From positions 496,001-560,000 of the forward strand of contig NZ_JAHSPD010000001.1 in the NCBI RefSeq assembly GCF_020141465.1: DNA of 64,000 nt, given 5' to 3'. Made by a program: the position numbers and the translations under genes. The DNA is from Roseovarius carneus. Its GTDB lineage: Bacteria; Pseudomonadota; Alphaproteobacteria; Rhodobacterales; Rhodobacteraceae. Positions within the stretch are counted from its first letter, which is position 1; every line of letters begins with the position of its first letter. Shown here in pieces: positions 48,109-56,946 of this stretch. The notes under the pieces were generated by a model, which was not told where the DNA came from, ran no database searches, and saw only the letters and a list, made by a program, of their open reading frames with translations.

Positions 48109-48435
48109 TCAGCCCGCGCTTTGCCCCTCGATATGGGCGCGCATATGCTCGGCTTCCTGACGCGCCTCGCGCAAGCCTTCCATGGTCGCGGCAAGCTCGG
48201 CCTCGGTCTGGTTCAGCTGATTGGTCAGCTCCGCTTCGCGCTGCTGCAAATAGGTGATCGCCTGATCGCGAGTCTCTTCGGCTTCATGCAGCTCCTGGGC
48301 CATCCGGTCCAGCTCGCCTACATCCGATTGCGACACGCGGGTGAACCGGTGCACCAGCCAGTTGGCGAACCAACCCAGCGCAAAGGCCACAAAGAGAATG
48401 ATCGCCGTGGCGAAGATAAACTCGGTTCTGTTCAT
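48109..48435 (-). CDS. Small membrane-anchored coiled-coil protein
   Basis: A 108-residue protein with an N-terminal membrane helix (about 6-28) and a continuous cytoplasmic or periplasmic coiled coil (about 38-100, rich in Glu, Gln, Ala with heptads). No known family recognised. Its ATG overlaps the stop of the upstream BON/OmpA gene as ATGA, so the two are translated together and probably work together in the envelope. Confidence 0.75.
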   Translation of the reverse strand: MNRTEFIFATAIILFVAFALGWFANWLVHRFTRVSQSDVGELDRMAQELHEAEETRDQAITYLQQREAELTNQLNQTEAELAATMEGLREARQEAEHMRAHIEGQSAG

Positions 48436-50363
48436 TCGGCGGCACTTTCCTCGGCGGGATCATCAGCAGGCTCAGCGGCGGTGTCTTCGACCGACGCCTC
48501 TTCATCGCCGTCCTGCTCAAGGCTTTCAAGCCCTGTTTCCCGCTCGGGCACCGGCTCGGGGCGGATCAGCTTGAATTCGATCCGCCGGTTCAGCTCGCGC
48601 CCCTCTTCGGTATCATTATCCGCAATCGGCTCCGCCTCGCCATAGCCCACGGCGGAATAGCTGGAGGTCAGCACCCGGCGGGCACGCAATGCATCCAGAA
48701 CCGCATTGGCCCGCTTCTGGCTCAGGTCCTGGTTCATCGTCTCGCGGCCTTGGCTGTCGGTATGTCCACCGATCTCAATGCGGATGTCACCACATTTATC
48801 CAAAATCTCAGCGATATCGTCCATGATCGCGGCATTCGCACCCTCAATCTGGACCGAGCCCGGCTCGAACGTGATCTTGCGCTCTGATTGGATGGCTTGG
48901 ATCATCGCGATACATTCCTCCGGCTCGGGGATGCTCGCGATGGGGTCCAGCTCTTCTTTATAGGTCACGTCGATGTCAAACCGCCCGGCCTCGCCCAGAT
49001 TGCCGGCCAAAAGCCCAGCGATTTGCGCGCTGGCATCCTTGCGGCCCGTATTGCCCGTGACCCGCACCAGATCGGGCGTCACCGTCACGGCACCGTTGGA
49101 CAGATAGGGCAGCGCCTCAAGCCCGGTCAGAACCCGCACAGGCCAATCGGGCGGCAGCCCATCGACCACACGCGCCTGCGTGTAAACGCTGTCGGTGGTG
49201 AAGCGCGCCTTGGCAAAGCTGTCGACGGTGCCCAAAAGCTGCGGATTGCCCAGCTTGCCGCGCAGCTGCACCAACCCCTCAGGCGAGAGTGTCGCCACAA
49301 AATCAGGCACCACGGGCGCGCTGTCATCCTCGGGGGGCGGCAAAACGGCCTTGAGCGCGAAGACATCTGGCAATTCGTTCTGAAGCCCACCCACGATATC
49401 GTCAAATCGGCTCTCATTTGTGCCCGGTGCTGCGATCAGGGCAATATCGGCATCGGCAAATGTCACGCTGCCGCCGCCCAGCTGACCCAGCGCACGGATC
49501 GCCTGCGCCGCCGCATCGCCCCATTCCGGGGTTGGCACGCCAAGGCCAATGACGCAATCAGGCACGCGCCCCAGCCCCGCATCGCGGGCAGCGGCCACAA
49601 TCTCGCGCTTGGCATCTTCCGTATCGGCAGAGCACGCATCGAACCGCGCCGCGCCATCCACGATCAAGAAGCGCAGCGTGAACGGCGTGATCACCGGGCG
49701 CGGTGCGGCCACGTCCAGCGACACTGTGATCTCGGGCGGCACCCGACGCATCAGATCGGATTCCAGCGTCAACTTCTCGCCCGGTGTGTCGGTCATGGTC
49801 TTGATCTCGACCCGCCCGGCCTCGATCGACACTTTGGCGCGCGGGAGCATGGCAAGTGCGCGCAACGCATACTCAACCGCCGGGTTCCAATTGCCCGCAA
49901 CGGGATAATCCGCCGTCTCCAAAAGATCTGCCACGTCCGAGCCATCCGCCGCGTCATAAATCCGTTGCATCAAACGCTCACGGTCCGTGGCCGCCGGGAT
50001 CAGGCCAATGAGCGAAATCCCCGCATCATTGCGCAAAATCTCCACCGAGAAGCGCGGCGGGGTCAAAATGGCGCTGTCCTCGACCAGCATCTGATCAATC
50101 ACGCGGGCCGATTCGACCACCGTGCCCGCAAGCTGGATCGCGTTGAATCGCGTGGCCTCGGTCGGTGCTGTGCCGCCCAGAAAGACCTGAAGCCCATCCG
50201 TATCCACCTCGGCCCATGTCAGGCCGCCCTCGTCCAATGCGTCGCGCACGCCGGACCGCGATGTGTCCTCAATCACTGTCACTGCGAACCCCGCCGCCAC
50301 CCAGCACACGATTCCCGCTGCAACGAATGTGCCGGAAATCGTGAAAACAGAGGAAAGGCGCAT
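48432..50363 (-). CDS. BON/OmpA-domain envelope protein
   Basis: A 643-residue protein with an N-terminal signal or anchor helix (about 6-28), an extended region with BON-like modules (near 30-95 and 310-450), and a C-terminal OmpA/MotB peptidoglycan-binding domain (about 500-610) with IEIGGHTDSQGRE, LSQKRANAVLDAL and LNRRIEFKL. A long acidic tail (about 615-643) rich in Glu and Asp follows, which is unusual after an OmpA domain. The architecture recalls mycobacterial ArfA. It is close to motB but has a separate promoter region, and the OmpA domain differs from MotB, so a stator role is not implied. Confidence 0.85.
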   Translation of the reverse strand: MRLSSVFTISGTFVAAGIVCWVAAGFAVTVIEDTSRSGVRDALDEGGLTWAEVDTDGLQVFLGGTAPTEATRFNAIQLAGTVVESARVIDQMLVEDSAILTPPRFSVEILRNDAGISLIGLIPAATDRERLMQRIYDAADGSDVADLLETADYPVAGNWNPAVEYALRALAMLPRAKVSIEAGRVEIKTMTDTPGEKLTLESDLMRRVPPEITVSLDVAAPRPVITPFTLRFLIVDGAARFDACSADTEDAKREIVAAARDAGLGRVPDCVIGLGVPTPEWGDAAAQAIRALGQLGGGSVTFADADIALIAAPGTNESRFDDIVGGLQNELPDVFALKAVLPPPEDDSAPVVPDFVATLSPEGLVQLRGKLGNPQLLGTVDSFAKARFTTDSVYTQARVVDGLPPDWPVRVLTGLEALPYLSNGAVTVTPDLVRVTGNTGRKDASAQIAGLLAGNLGEAGRFDIDVTYKEELDPIASIPEPEECIAMIQAIQSERKITFEPGSVQIEGANAAIMDDIAEILDKCGDIRIEIGGHTDSQGRETMNQDLSQKRANAVLDALRARRVLTSSYSAVGYGEAEPIADNDTEEGRELNRRIEFKLIRPEPVPERETGLESLEQDGDEEASVEDTAAEPADDPAEESAAE

Positions 50364-50426
50364 GGAAGAGTCCGATACCTTGGAACGGTTAGGCACGTGT
50401 TTAGGCCCGCGCGGGGCCAAGTTCAA

Positions 50427-51392
50427 TCAAAGGAAAAGTGCGGCGGCGAAAAACGGCAGGGGCAAAAGGCCCGCGTCGCGGTTGGAGCGAAAGAGCACCA
50501 GAAGCCGCGCACCATCGGAGGGATCAAACCGTGTGAGCTGCCAGAGCAAATGCAGCCCCAGCGCCCAAGGCCCCAGAAGAGCCACCATAAGCGCAATCGG
50601 ATCTGCCTCACGTAGCGCGAGGATCACAGCCGCCGTCATCAAGGCCACGCTCAAACCCAAAAACCGCCGCAGCCACAGCGGCGTTTGTTCCGCAAAAAGC
50701 CGCGCGGTGGATTTCACGCCGATGAGCGCGTCATCCTCGGCATCTTGATGGGCATAGATCGTGTCGTAGAAAAGCGTCCACGCAATGCCCGCCAGATAAA
50801 GGATCACCGCGGGCCATTCGAGCTGCCCAGTATGTGCCGTATAGGCCAGAAGCGCGCCCCAGTTAAACGCGATCCCGAGGAAAACCTGCGGCCACCATGT
50901 GAACCGCTTGGCAAAGGGATAGACGCAGACCGGGGCCAAGGAGATCACCCCCAGCAGGATCGCCGACGGGTGAAACGTCAAAAGGATGCAAAACGCCACA
51001 AGGGCTTGCAAGATCAGCCATGCAAACGCGCCCTTCACGCTGACCTGCCCGGAGGGGATGGGCCGGGAGGCCGTGCGCGCCACCGATCCGTCGATATGGC
51101 GGTCGGTGATGTCGTTCCACGTACAGCCTGCACCGCGCATCAAAAACGCACCGATGCCGCAGCCTATGAAGATCCACAAATCATGCCAGCCCGCCTGCCC
51201 CGTGGAGAGCATCGCAAGCATCAGCCCCCACCAACATGGCAAAAGCAAAAGCCACGTGCCGATAGGGCGGTCCGCCCGGCTGAGCCTGAGATAGGGGCGC
51301 GACCATGCAGGTGCGCGCAGGTCAACCCAGTTGCCGTGCACGGCATCTGCCACCTGATCTGCCGGCTCTGGTATTGGCGCTTTCTGGCTCAT
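50427..51392 (-). CDS. ubiA: 4-hydroxybenzoate polyprenyltransferase
   Basis: A 321-residue polytopic prenyltransferase that attaches the polyprenyl tail to 4-hydroxybenzoate in ubiquinone synthesis. Both Asp-rich motifs are present, GAGCTWNDITDRHID near 105-120 and YDTIYAHQDAEDD near 215-227, along with about eight membrane helices and ARTASRPIPSGQ. Divergent from rsmE with a 11-base gap. Found with ubiE-ubiB on the other side of the flagellar locus. Confidence 0.96.
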   Translation of the reverse strand: MSQKAPIPEPADQVADAVHGNWVDLRAPAWSRPYLRLSRADRPIGTWLLLLPCWWGLMLAMLSTGQAGWHDLWIFIGCGIGAFLMRGAGCTWNDITDRHIDGSVARTASRPIPSGQVSVKGAFAWLILQALVAFCILLTFHPSAILLGVISLAPVCVYPFAKRFTWWPQVFLGIAFNWGALLAYTAHTGQLEWPAVILYLAGIAWTLFYDTIYAHQDAEDDALIGVKSTARLFAEQTPLWLRRFLGLSVALMTAAVILALREADPIALMVALLGPWALGLHLLWQLTRFDPSDGARLLVLFRSNRDAGLLPLPFFAAALFL

Positions 51393-51403
51393 ATGGTGCC
51401 CTC

Positions 51404-52147
51404 ATGGCAGCAGCGAAAATCAGGCTTTATGTAGAGCACCCACTCGCGGAAGGGAATTCCATTCCGCTGGACCGCAACCAGGCACATTACCTCTTTGGCG
51501 TGATGCGGCAGGGTGCGGGCGGGCGCGTGCTGATCTTCAACGGGCGCGATGGGGAATGGCTGTGCGAGATTTCTGAGGCGGGCAAACGCGCGGGCGTTCT
51601 CAGAGCGTTGGAGCAGACCAAGCCGCTGCAAACGCCGCCCGATCTGTGGCTCGTGTTTGCGCCTATCAAGAAGGCGCGCACGGATTTCATCGTGGAAAAA
51701 GCCGCCGAGATGGGGGCCGGGCGCATCTGCCCCGTGCAGACCGATTTCACCAATTCCGAGCGTATCCGGCAGGACCGGCTTCAGGCCCATGCGGTGGAAG
51801 CGGCCGAGCAATGCGGCGGGACATATGTGCCCGAAGTGGCCGCACTGACAAAGCTCGACAGCGTGCTAGGCGCGTGGGACCCCGCGCGCCAGATCATGTT
51901 CTGTGACGAGGCGCTCGCCGGCCCCTCCTCCGCCCGCGCGGGCGTCCTCGGGGCGCGCGGCGCCGCGCGTGATCCGTGGGCCATTCTCATCGGTCCTGAA
52001 GGGGGCTTTTCGGGCGCAGAACGCTCCCGCCTTGCCGCCCTGCCCTTCGCCCATGCCGTAAGTCTCGGCCCCCGTATCCTGCGCGCGGACACAGCCGCGG
52101 TGGCGGCGCTGGCGCTTTGGCAGCAATCCCTGGGAGATTGGGCATGA
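51404..52147 (+). CDS. rsmE: 16S rRNA (uracil-1498-N3)-methyltransferase RsmE
   Basis: A 247-residue SPOUT methyltransferase: N-terminal PUA-like part with HYLFGVMRQGAGG, and the C-terminal knot with ILIGPEGGFSGAE and LGPRILRADTAAVAAL, the family signature. A 33-codon in-frame extension would overlap ubiA and was rejected. The stop overlaps the next gene by ATGA. Confidence 0.95.
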   Translation: MAAAKIRLYVEHPLAEGNSIPLDRNQAHYLFGVMRQGAGGRVLIFNGRDGEWLCEISEAGKRAGVLRALEQTKPLQTPPDLWLVFAPIKKARTDFIVEKAAEMGAGRICPVQTDFTNSERIRQDRLQAHAVEAAEQCGGTYVPEVAALTKLDSVLGAWDPARQIMFCDEALAGPSSARAGVLGARGAARDPWAILIGPEGGFSGAERSRLAALPFAHAVSLGPRILRADTAAVAALALWQQSLGDWA

Positions 52148-52680
52148 GCTTTGTGCGCCCCGAAGTGGCCGCAGCCCTCACCCGATATCAGGGGGTGCTT
52201 ATCGCGGGCGGGGTGCTGGCACTCGGGGCCTGGTGGGTGCTGCTGGGCAATGGCGTGATGGGGCTTGTCGGCGGGCTCACCCTTCTGGCGGGCGCGTGCC
52301 TGATGATCGCGGCGGTGCAACGGCTGCGCTTTGACGCAGGCCGCGGCGGGCCGGGCATCGTGCAGATCGACGAAGCCGCAATCGGTTATTTCGGCCCGCT
52401 CACCGGGGGTGTCGTGGCGATGAGCGAACTGAGTGCGCTCAGGCTTGACCGGACGGGCAGCCCGGTCCACTGGGTTCTGAGCCAGCCGGGGCAAGACGAT
52501 GTGATGATCCCGGTAACAGCGGCGGGCGCGGAGGGTCTTCTGGGGCCATTTGCGAGCCTTCCGGGCATGCGCACGGAACATCTGCTGAGCGAATTGCGCA
52601 AAACCGGCGGCGGTGACGTGCTGATCTGGGAGCGCGGCACAGGGGACACCGCACGGATCACACATCACGCGCCACACTGA
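52144..52680 (+). CDS. Small membrane protein coupled to rsmE, function unknown
   Basis: A 178-residue protein with two adjacent membrane helices (about 19-35 and 38-58) followed by a soluble beta-rich domain (about 65-178). It begins with an ATG that overlaps the rsmE stop, so translation is coupled. The C-terminal part, with IVQIDEAAIGYFGPLTGG and LSALRLDR, looks like a PH-like or bPH domain, but no family is certain. Confidence 0.7.
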   Translation: MSFVRPEVAAALTRYQGVLIAGGVLALGAWWVLLGNGVMGLVGGLTLLAGACLMIAAVQRLRFDAGRGGPGIVQIDEAAIGYFGPLTGGVVAMSELSALRLDRTGSPVHWVLSQPGQDDVMIPVTAAGAEGLLGPFASLPGMRTEHLLSELRKTGGGDVLIWERGTGDTARITHHAPH

Positions 52681-52750
52681 GCCGCCGGGTGGCCTTGACA
52701 CCCCCCGGCATCCCCGTCACCAAAGACCGATCACAGTGCGGAGAAGCCCA

Positions 52751-54121
52751 ATGTCCATTCCTCAGTCCGGTGGCGGGCCAATCGAACATCACAGCCAACT
52801 GGCCGAATACCTCGCCGATGGCTGCAAGCCGCTTGAGGATTGGCGCATTGGGACCGAACACGAGAAGTTCGGCTATTGCAAAGACAACCAAAAGCCCATT
52901 CCCTACGCGGGTGAGCGCAGTATTCTGTCGGTTCTTGAAGGACTTAGGGATGTCCACGGATGGGCCCCGGTTCTGGAAGAGGGCAACCTCATCGGGCTTG
53001 AGAAAGACGGCGCGAATGTGAGCCTTGAGCCTGGAGGGCAGCTGGAGCTCTCGGGCGCGCCCTTGCAGACCATCCATGAGACCTGCGACGAGGTGAATGT
53101 CCACCTGCGCGAAGTGAAAGACATCGCCGACAAGGTGGGCGTGGGATTCATCGGCCTTGGCGCCGCACCCGAATGGTCGCATGAGGACATGCCGTTGATG
53201 CCCAAGGGGCGTTACAAGCTGATGGATGCGTATATGCAGAAAGTCGGCACGATGGGCCGCTCTATGATGCGCCGCACATGCACCGTTCAGGTGAACCTCG
53301 ATTTCAGCTCCGAGGCGGATATGGTCAAGAAGTTCCGCGTGGCACTGGCGCTGCAGCCTGTGGCCACCGCGCTTTTTGCCAATTCGCCCTTCTTCGACCG
53401 CGCACCCAACGGCCATAAATCATGGCGCGCACGGGTCTGGCGGGATCTGGATTCCGACCGCACGGGCATGTTGCCTTTCGTCTTTGAAGACGGGATGGGG
53501 TTTGAACGCTATGTGGATTACGCGCTCGATGTGCCGATGTATTTCGTCTACCGCGACGGCAAATACATCAATGCGCTGGGGCAGTCCTTCCGCGATTTTC
53601 TGAAAGGCGCGCTTCCGGCCCTGCCCGGCGAAATGCCGACCCTATCGGATTGGGCTGACCACCTGACCACGATCTTCCCCGAGGCGCGGATCAAGAAATT
53701 CATGGAGATGCGCGGCGCGGATGGCGGGCCTTGGCGCAGGCTTTGTGCCCTACCCGCATTCTGGACTGGGATCATGTATGACCAAAGTAGCCTTGATGCC
53801 GCGTGGGACATGGTCAAAGACTGGAACACGGCGCAGCGCGAGGCGCTGAGGATTGCGGCGTCTGAGGATGCGCTTCAGGCCAAGGTGGACGGGATCGACA
53901 TGCACGCCCTTGCCCGGCAGGTGCTCGATATCTCCGAGGCGGGTCTCAAGGCGCGCGCACGATCGGGCGCGGATGGGATGATCCCCGACGAAACGCATTT
54001 CCTCAACGCCCTGCGCGAAAGCGTCGAGAGCGGGCAAGTGCCGGCCGATGAGCTTCTGGAGCGTTATTATGGCGCGTGGCAGGGCAATCTCAGCCAGATC
54101 TACGGTGAGTTTTCCTACTAA
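52751..54121 (+). CDS. gshA: Glutamate-cysteine ligase
   Basis: A 456-residue enzyme of the plant/alphaproteobacterial type, which makes gamma-glutamylcysteine for glutathione. It contains WRIGTEHEKFGYC, LEPGGQLELSGAPL and MRRTCTVQVNLDFSSE, the family's active-site strands. GGAG lies nine bases before the ATG. It links functionally to the GST gene at 2 kb. A short palindrome at its stop is shared with the convergent flavin reductase. Confidence 0.95.
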   Translation: MSIPQSGGGPIEHHSQLAEYLADGCKPLEDWRIGTEHEKFGYCKDNQKPIPYAGERSILSVLEGLRDVHGWAPVLEEGNLIGLEKDGANVSLEPGGQLELSGAPLQTIHETCDEVNVHLREVKDIADKVGVGFIGLGAAPEWSHEDMPLMPKGRYKLMDAYMQKVGTMGRSMMRRTCTVQVNLDFSSEADMVKKFRVALALQPVATALFANSPFFDRAPNGHKSWRARVWRDLDSDRTGMLPFVFEDGMGFERYVDYALDVPMYFVYRDGKYINALGQSFRDFLKGALPALPGEMPTLSDWADHLTTIFPEARIKKFMEMRGADGGPWRRLCALPAFWTGIMYDQSSLDAAWDMVKDWNTAQREALRIAASEDALQAKVDGIDMHALARQVLDISEAGLKARARSGADGMIPDETHFLNALRESVESGQVPADELLERYYGAWQGNLSQIYGEFSY

Positions 54122-54137
54122 AGAGCGCTAGCTCTTT
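54120..54137. terminator. Short palindrome at convergent gene ends
   Basis: AAAGAGC with GCTCTTT around a four-base GCTA loop overlaps the gshA stop and the flavin reductase stop. With A and T ends on both sides it could act as a weak bidirectional terminator. Confidence 0.5.
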
Positions 54138-55066
54138 ACAATCGCGCGCCCCGTCACTTGGTGAATGAGGCCCGTTTCCCCGCCATCCTTCGGCCCTTGG
54201 TAGATGCCGAACTGCCCGTGCTGATATTCCTCCCGGTAACGCGCCAGCATGGAGCGTTGCGCCTTGCTCTGAACAGCCTCAAGGGGAATTGCGCTCAGCG
54301 GCGTGGGTACGAGCCCTTCTGGCACCGGGCCGGACGCGGTACCGTGATAGACGATCACATGGCTCCCTGCCTCCTCATAGACCGCATAAAGATGGTCCAG
54401 CGTGGCCGTCAAACCAAGCGTTGCGATCTTCCGGGTGAGGCCCGACAGCGAGCACTCGTTTTCTGGCGCAAACGGGATGGAGACCGCTCCGCCCGGATGA
54501 TGGCGCAGCAAAAGCGCGCCGTCGCGCTCCATAATGGCTCCAATGCGCGCGGTGCCGCTGCGGGCGGCGGCATCCACCAGACGGTCTTCCAGACCGATCG
54601 AGAAATATGAACCCTTATGGTAGCCAAGCGGCGGCGCATCATGGGTCTGGGCCGCCTCGACGAGGCCCATCAAAACCACATGATCGCCCGCATCTATCAC
54701 CTCTTGCCGTGCGCAGACGAAAGTCGCGATAGAGCCGGGGATAAGCGGCAGATCATGCGCGCCAACGGTCCAATCCGCTTGGGCGAACTTGTCATCCGAC
54801 CGGGACGCAAAAAGGCCGGAGACCTGCTTTTGCTCCTCCGACAGAACGTTGACCGCGAAATGCTCCGCCTCGCAAAACGCATCACAGCTGGAGGCGGATT
54901 TTGCGATGCAGACCAGCAATAGCGGCGGATCAAGAGAGACGGACGTAAAAGAGTTGGCCGTAAAGCCACGCGGCGCGCCATCCCGCCCGCGCGTCGTCGC
55001 TATCGTCACACCTGTTGCAAACTGACCAAAGGCATCGCGTAGCGCGCGTTTTTCCGCATCGGTCAT
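54128..55066 (-). CDS. Flavin reductase-like protein with a C-terminal Nudix-like domain
   Basis: A 312-residue two-domain protein. Residues 1-158 are a flavin reductase/FMN-binding split barrel of the HpaC type, with FATGVTIATTRG, GFTANSFTSVSLDPPLLL and HFAVNVLSEEQ. Residues about 170-298 form a second domain whose strand order (IGAIMERDGALLLRHHPGG, then LYAVYEEAGSHVIVYHG) resembles a Nudix hydrolase, but the Nudix box GX5EX7REUXEEXGU is not seen. It may therefore bind rather than cleave a nucleotide. The substrate oxygenase partner is not nearby. Confidence 0.75.
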   Translation of the reverse strand: MTDAEKRALRDAFGQFATGVTIATTRGRDGAPRGFTANSFTSVSLDPPLLLVCIAKSASSCDAFCEAEHFAVNVLSEEQKQVSGLFASRSDDKFAQADWTVGAHDLPLIPGSIATFVCARQEVIDAGDHVVLMGLVEAAQTHDAPPLGYHKGSYFSIGLEDRLVDAAARSGTARIGAIMERDGALLLRHHPGGAVSIPFAPENECSLSGLTRKIATLGLTATLDHLYAVYEEAGSHVIVYHGTASGPVPEGLVPTPLSAIPLEAVQSKAQRSMLARYREEYQHGQFGIYQGPKDGGETGLIHQVTGRAIVKS

Positions 55067-55318
55067 TGGGTTAGTCCTAATTTCAGCCTGAAGGTTGAGT
55101 GTAGCGCGCAGCGCGGGGCGGAACACTCCGTTTTTGATGTTGTCGCCGATTGAATGCGGCTGATAGCATCAAAATCCGTCGCGAAAAAGGCGCGCATCAC
55201 GGGTATCCGGGGATTTGGGCCGTGCACGGCGCCCGCTGCGTTTCGCAAGCAGGCGCGGCGTACAAAGCCAACGCCAGAGAGGCTCTGCGAGACGCCCCTC
55301 ACGCATCAAAAGCAATAG

Positions 55319-56668
55319 CTACTCGGCCAAAGACGCGCCCGTGGTGATCAATGTTGGCACAAACTGGCTCAGCACACGGTTCCAGCGGGTGATCGGCTGT
55401 TCAGCGATGAAAATCACGTCATTGGGGCGCATCTCCATCCGGGTGGCCAGAACGATATTGGCCGCATTGGAGCCATCCAGATGCCATGCGTTGATCAGAT
55501 CAGGATTGCCCGCCTCAGGTGCGGCGCGCAGCACGAAAATCTGGCGGGGGTTGGCCTTCTCGGTGCTAAAGCCCTCGTTGGAGAAAAGCGCGTCCGCTAG
55601 GCTTGCATCATGCCCGAAGGGCAGCGCGAAGCGGGATGGGCGGCGCACTTCGCCAGTCAGATAGACATAATCGCGCTCCACCGCATCAAGCTCGACCTGA
55701 TCGCGGAAATTGCTGCGGGCCTCGTCCAAGGCGGCGCGGCGCAGGCTCACCTCTGTATTCAGCTCGGCCAGCGCTTGCGCGCGCGCCCGCTGGCGCAGAT
55801 CGGCCAGCGATATCTGCTCCTGAAAATAAGCCTGCGCGCGCTCCAACTCATATTCAGTATCCACAAACACGCTGTCACCGCCCTGAAGCGGAGTCTTTTG
55901 CAGATCGGCCCGGCGCAGATATTCAGGCAGCGGAATCTGGTAAAGTGTGCCGTCGCGGTAAATCCGGATAGACGCGAAATCCATATCGCGCGTGTCGATC
56001 CCGCCTGCCGCCGCAATGGCCCGGTCCAGCGTCAGAGGCGTCAATGTAACCGGCACGACCGTCGGCTTGGCCAGCGCGCCACCCAGCGAGACCTGCCGGG
56101 AATTAAACTCGGCGATCTCAAGGCTGAAGCTGGGGTCGATCTGGTTTTCAACAAGGCTCTGGAAAAGGGCAGCCTCCGCCTCCTCCAACGTGAGACCAGC
56201 GATTGGCACGCGCCCGACGTCAGGAATGGCGATCGCGCCATCATCCTGCACGGTATAGCCCTGACGCGCGTTTTGCGCCGCCAGAAGCCCGCTCAGCTCT
56301 TCCACGGTATTACCAGCCGTCTTGGTCGCCAGAAGCAGCACATCGCCGACGCCAATCTCATAGGCACCAGCGGCTGGCGCAGGGGGCAGGCGCATCTCAA
56401 GGCTGGTGGGCCGGGTCTGCCGATCCAACGAAGGGGCCGGGGCCGCATTCGCAGCACTCGCCGCCGCGCCGCCACCCGCAGTGGCGCGAAACGCCGCTGG
56501 CAGCGTCTTGGGCTGATAGGTGGAGCTGTTGGCCGCCCGCACGCTTTGCGCAGTTAGCGGCACAACACGCACGGCACCCTCGGCCTCTGTCACCTTAGGT
56601 GAAATATAGACCGCGCCACAGCCCGAGAGCGCGCCAAGCCCGATCACCACTGCAAGATGTTTCAACAT
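55319..56668 (-). CDS. Polysaccharide export outer-membrane lipoprotein (Wza-like)
   Basis: A 449-residue lipoprotein (LSGCG lipobox near residue 17) of the Wza/BexD type: a Poly_export domain with YEIGVGDVLLLATK and ISIP-like AIAIPDVGRVPI, SLBB-like domains with VSLGGALAKPTVVPV and VYLTGEVRRPSRFAL, and a helical insertion (about 280-330). It should form the outer-membrane channel for a capsule or exopolysaccharide. No Wzc or Wzx/Wzy gene is in the window. Divergent from the fused epimerase/sugar transferase, with a 278-base gap. Confidence 0.93.
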   Translation of the reverse strand: MLKHLAVVIGLGALSGCGAVYISPKVTEAEGAVRVVPLTAQSVRAANSSTYQPKTLPAAFRATAGGGAAASAANAAPAPSLDRQTRPTSLEMRLPPAPAAGAYEIGVGDVLLLATKTAGNTVEELSGLLAAQNARQGYTVQDDGAIAIPDVGRVPIAGLTLEEAEAALFQSLVENQIDPSFSLEIAEFNSRQVSLGGALAKPTVVPVTLTPLTLDRAIAAAGGIDTRDMDFASIRIYRDGTLYQIPLPEYLRRADLQKTPLQGGDSVFVDTEYELERAQAYFQEQISLADLRQRARAQALAELNTEVSLRRAALDEARSNFRDQVELDAVERDYVYLTGEVRRPSRFALPFGHDASLADALFSNEGFSTEKANPRQIFVLRAAPEAGNPDLINAWHLDGSNAANIVLATRMEMRPNDVIFIAEQPITRWNRVLSQFVPTLITTGASLAE

Positions 56669-56946
56669 GTCTCTGCCCTGTCTTTGTCGCGCGTGCTGTG
56701 GGCCTCAGACATGACTGAAATCGCCTTAATCTCGCAAGACCAATGGGATGAACGTCCTTGCAAAGGTTCCGGTTTGTGACCGCGATGTCGCATTAAACCT
56801 GTCACATCGCACTCAGGCCTCGCACTTGCCACAGGCTATACGGAGGCTTTAACCCAAGATAAATCAACTGTAACGTGTAATTTTATCAAAGTGGCAGCTT
56901 TTCATGGCACGGCCTCAGCCCGCCACAGCCGCCTTAATGGAGACGC
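56669..56946. promoter_or_regulatory. Divergent promoter region of the polysaccharide genes
   Basis: Non-coding gap between the export protein and the fused transferase. It holds an inverted repeat GCGATGT (56782-56788) and ACATCGC (56804-56810) with a 15-base spacer, a candidate regulator site. No promoter element is certain. Confidence 0.4.

Noticed and set aside
48888-50615. 575-codon plus-strand frame opposite the BON/OmpA gene
   Set aside because: The minus-strand gene has a signal helix and a clear OmpA domain; the plus-strand product is an Arg/His-rich shadow.
55067-55318. Possible small gene between flavin reductase and the exporter
   Set aside because: Short frames exist but none has a ribosome site or protein-like composition; I see no feature there.
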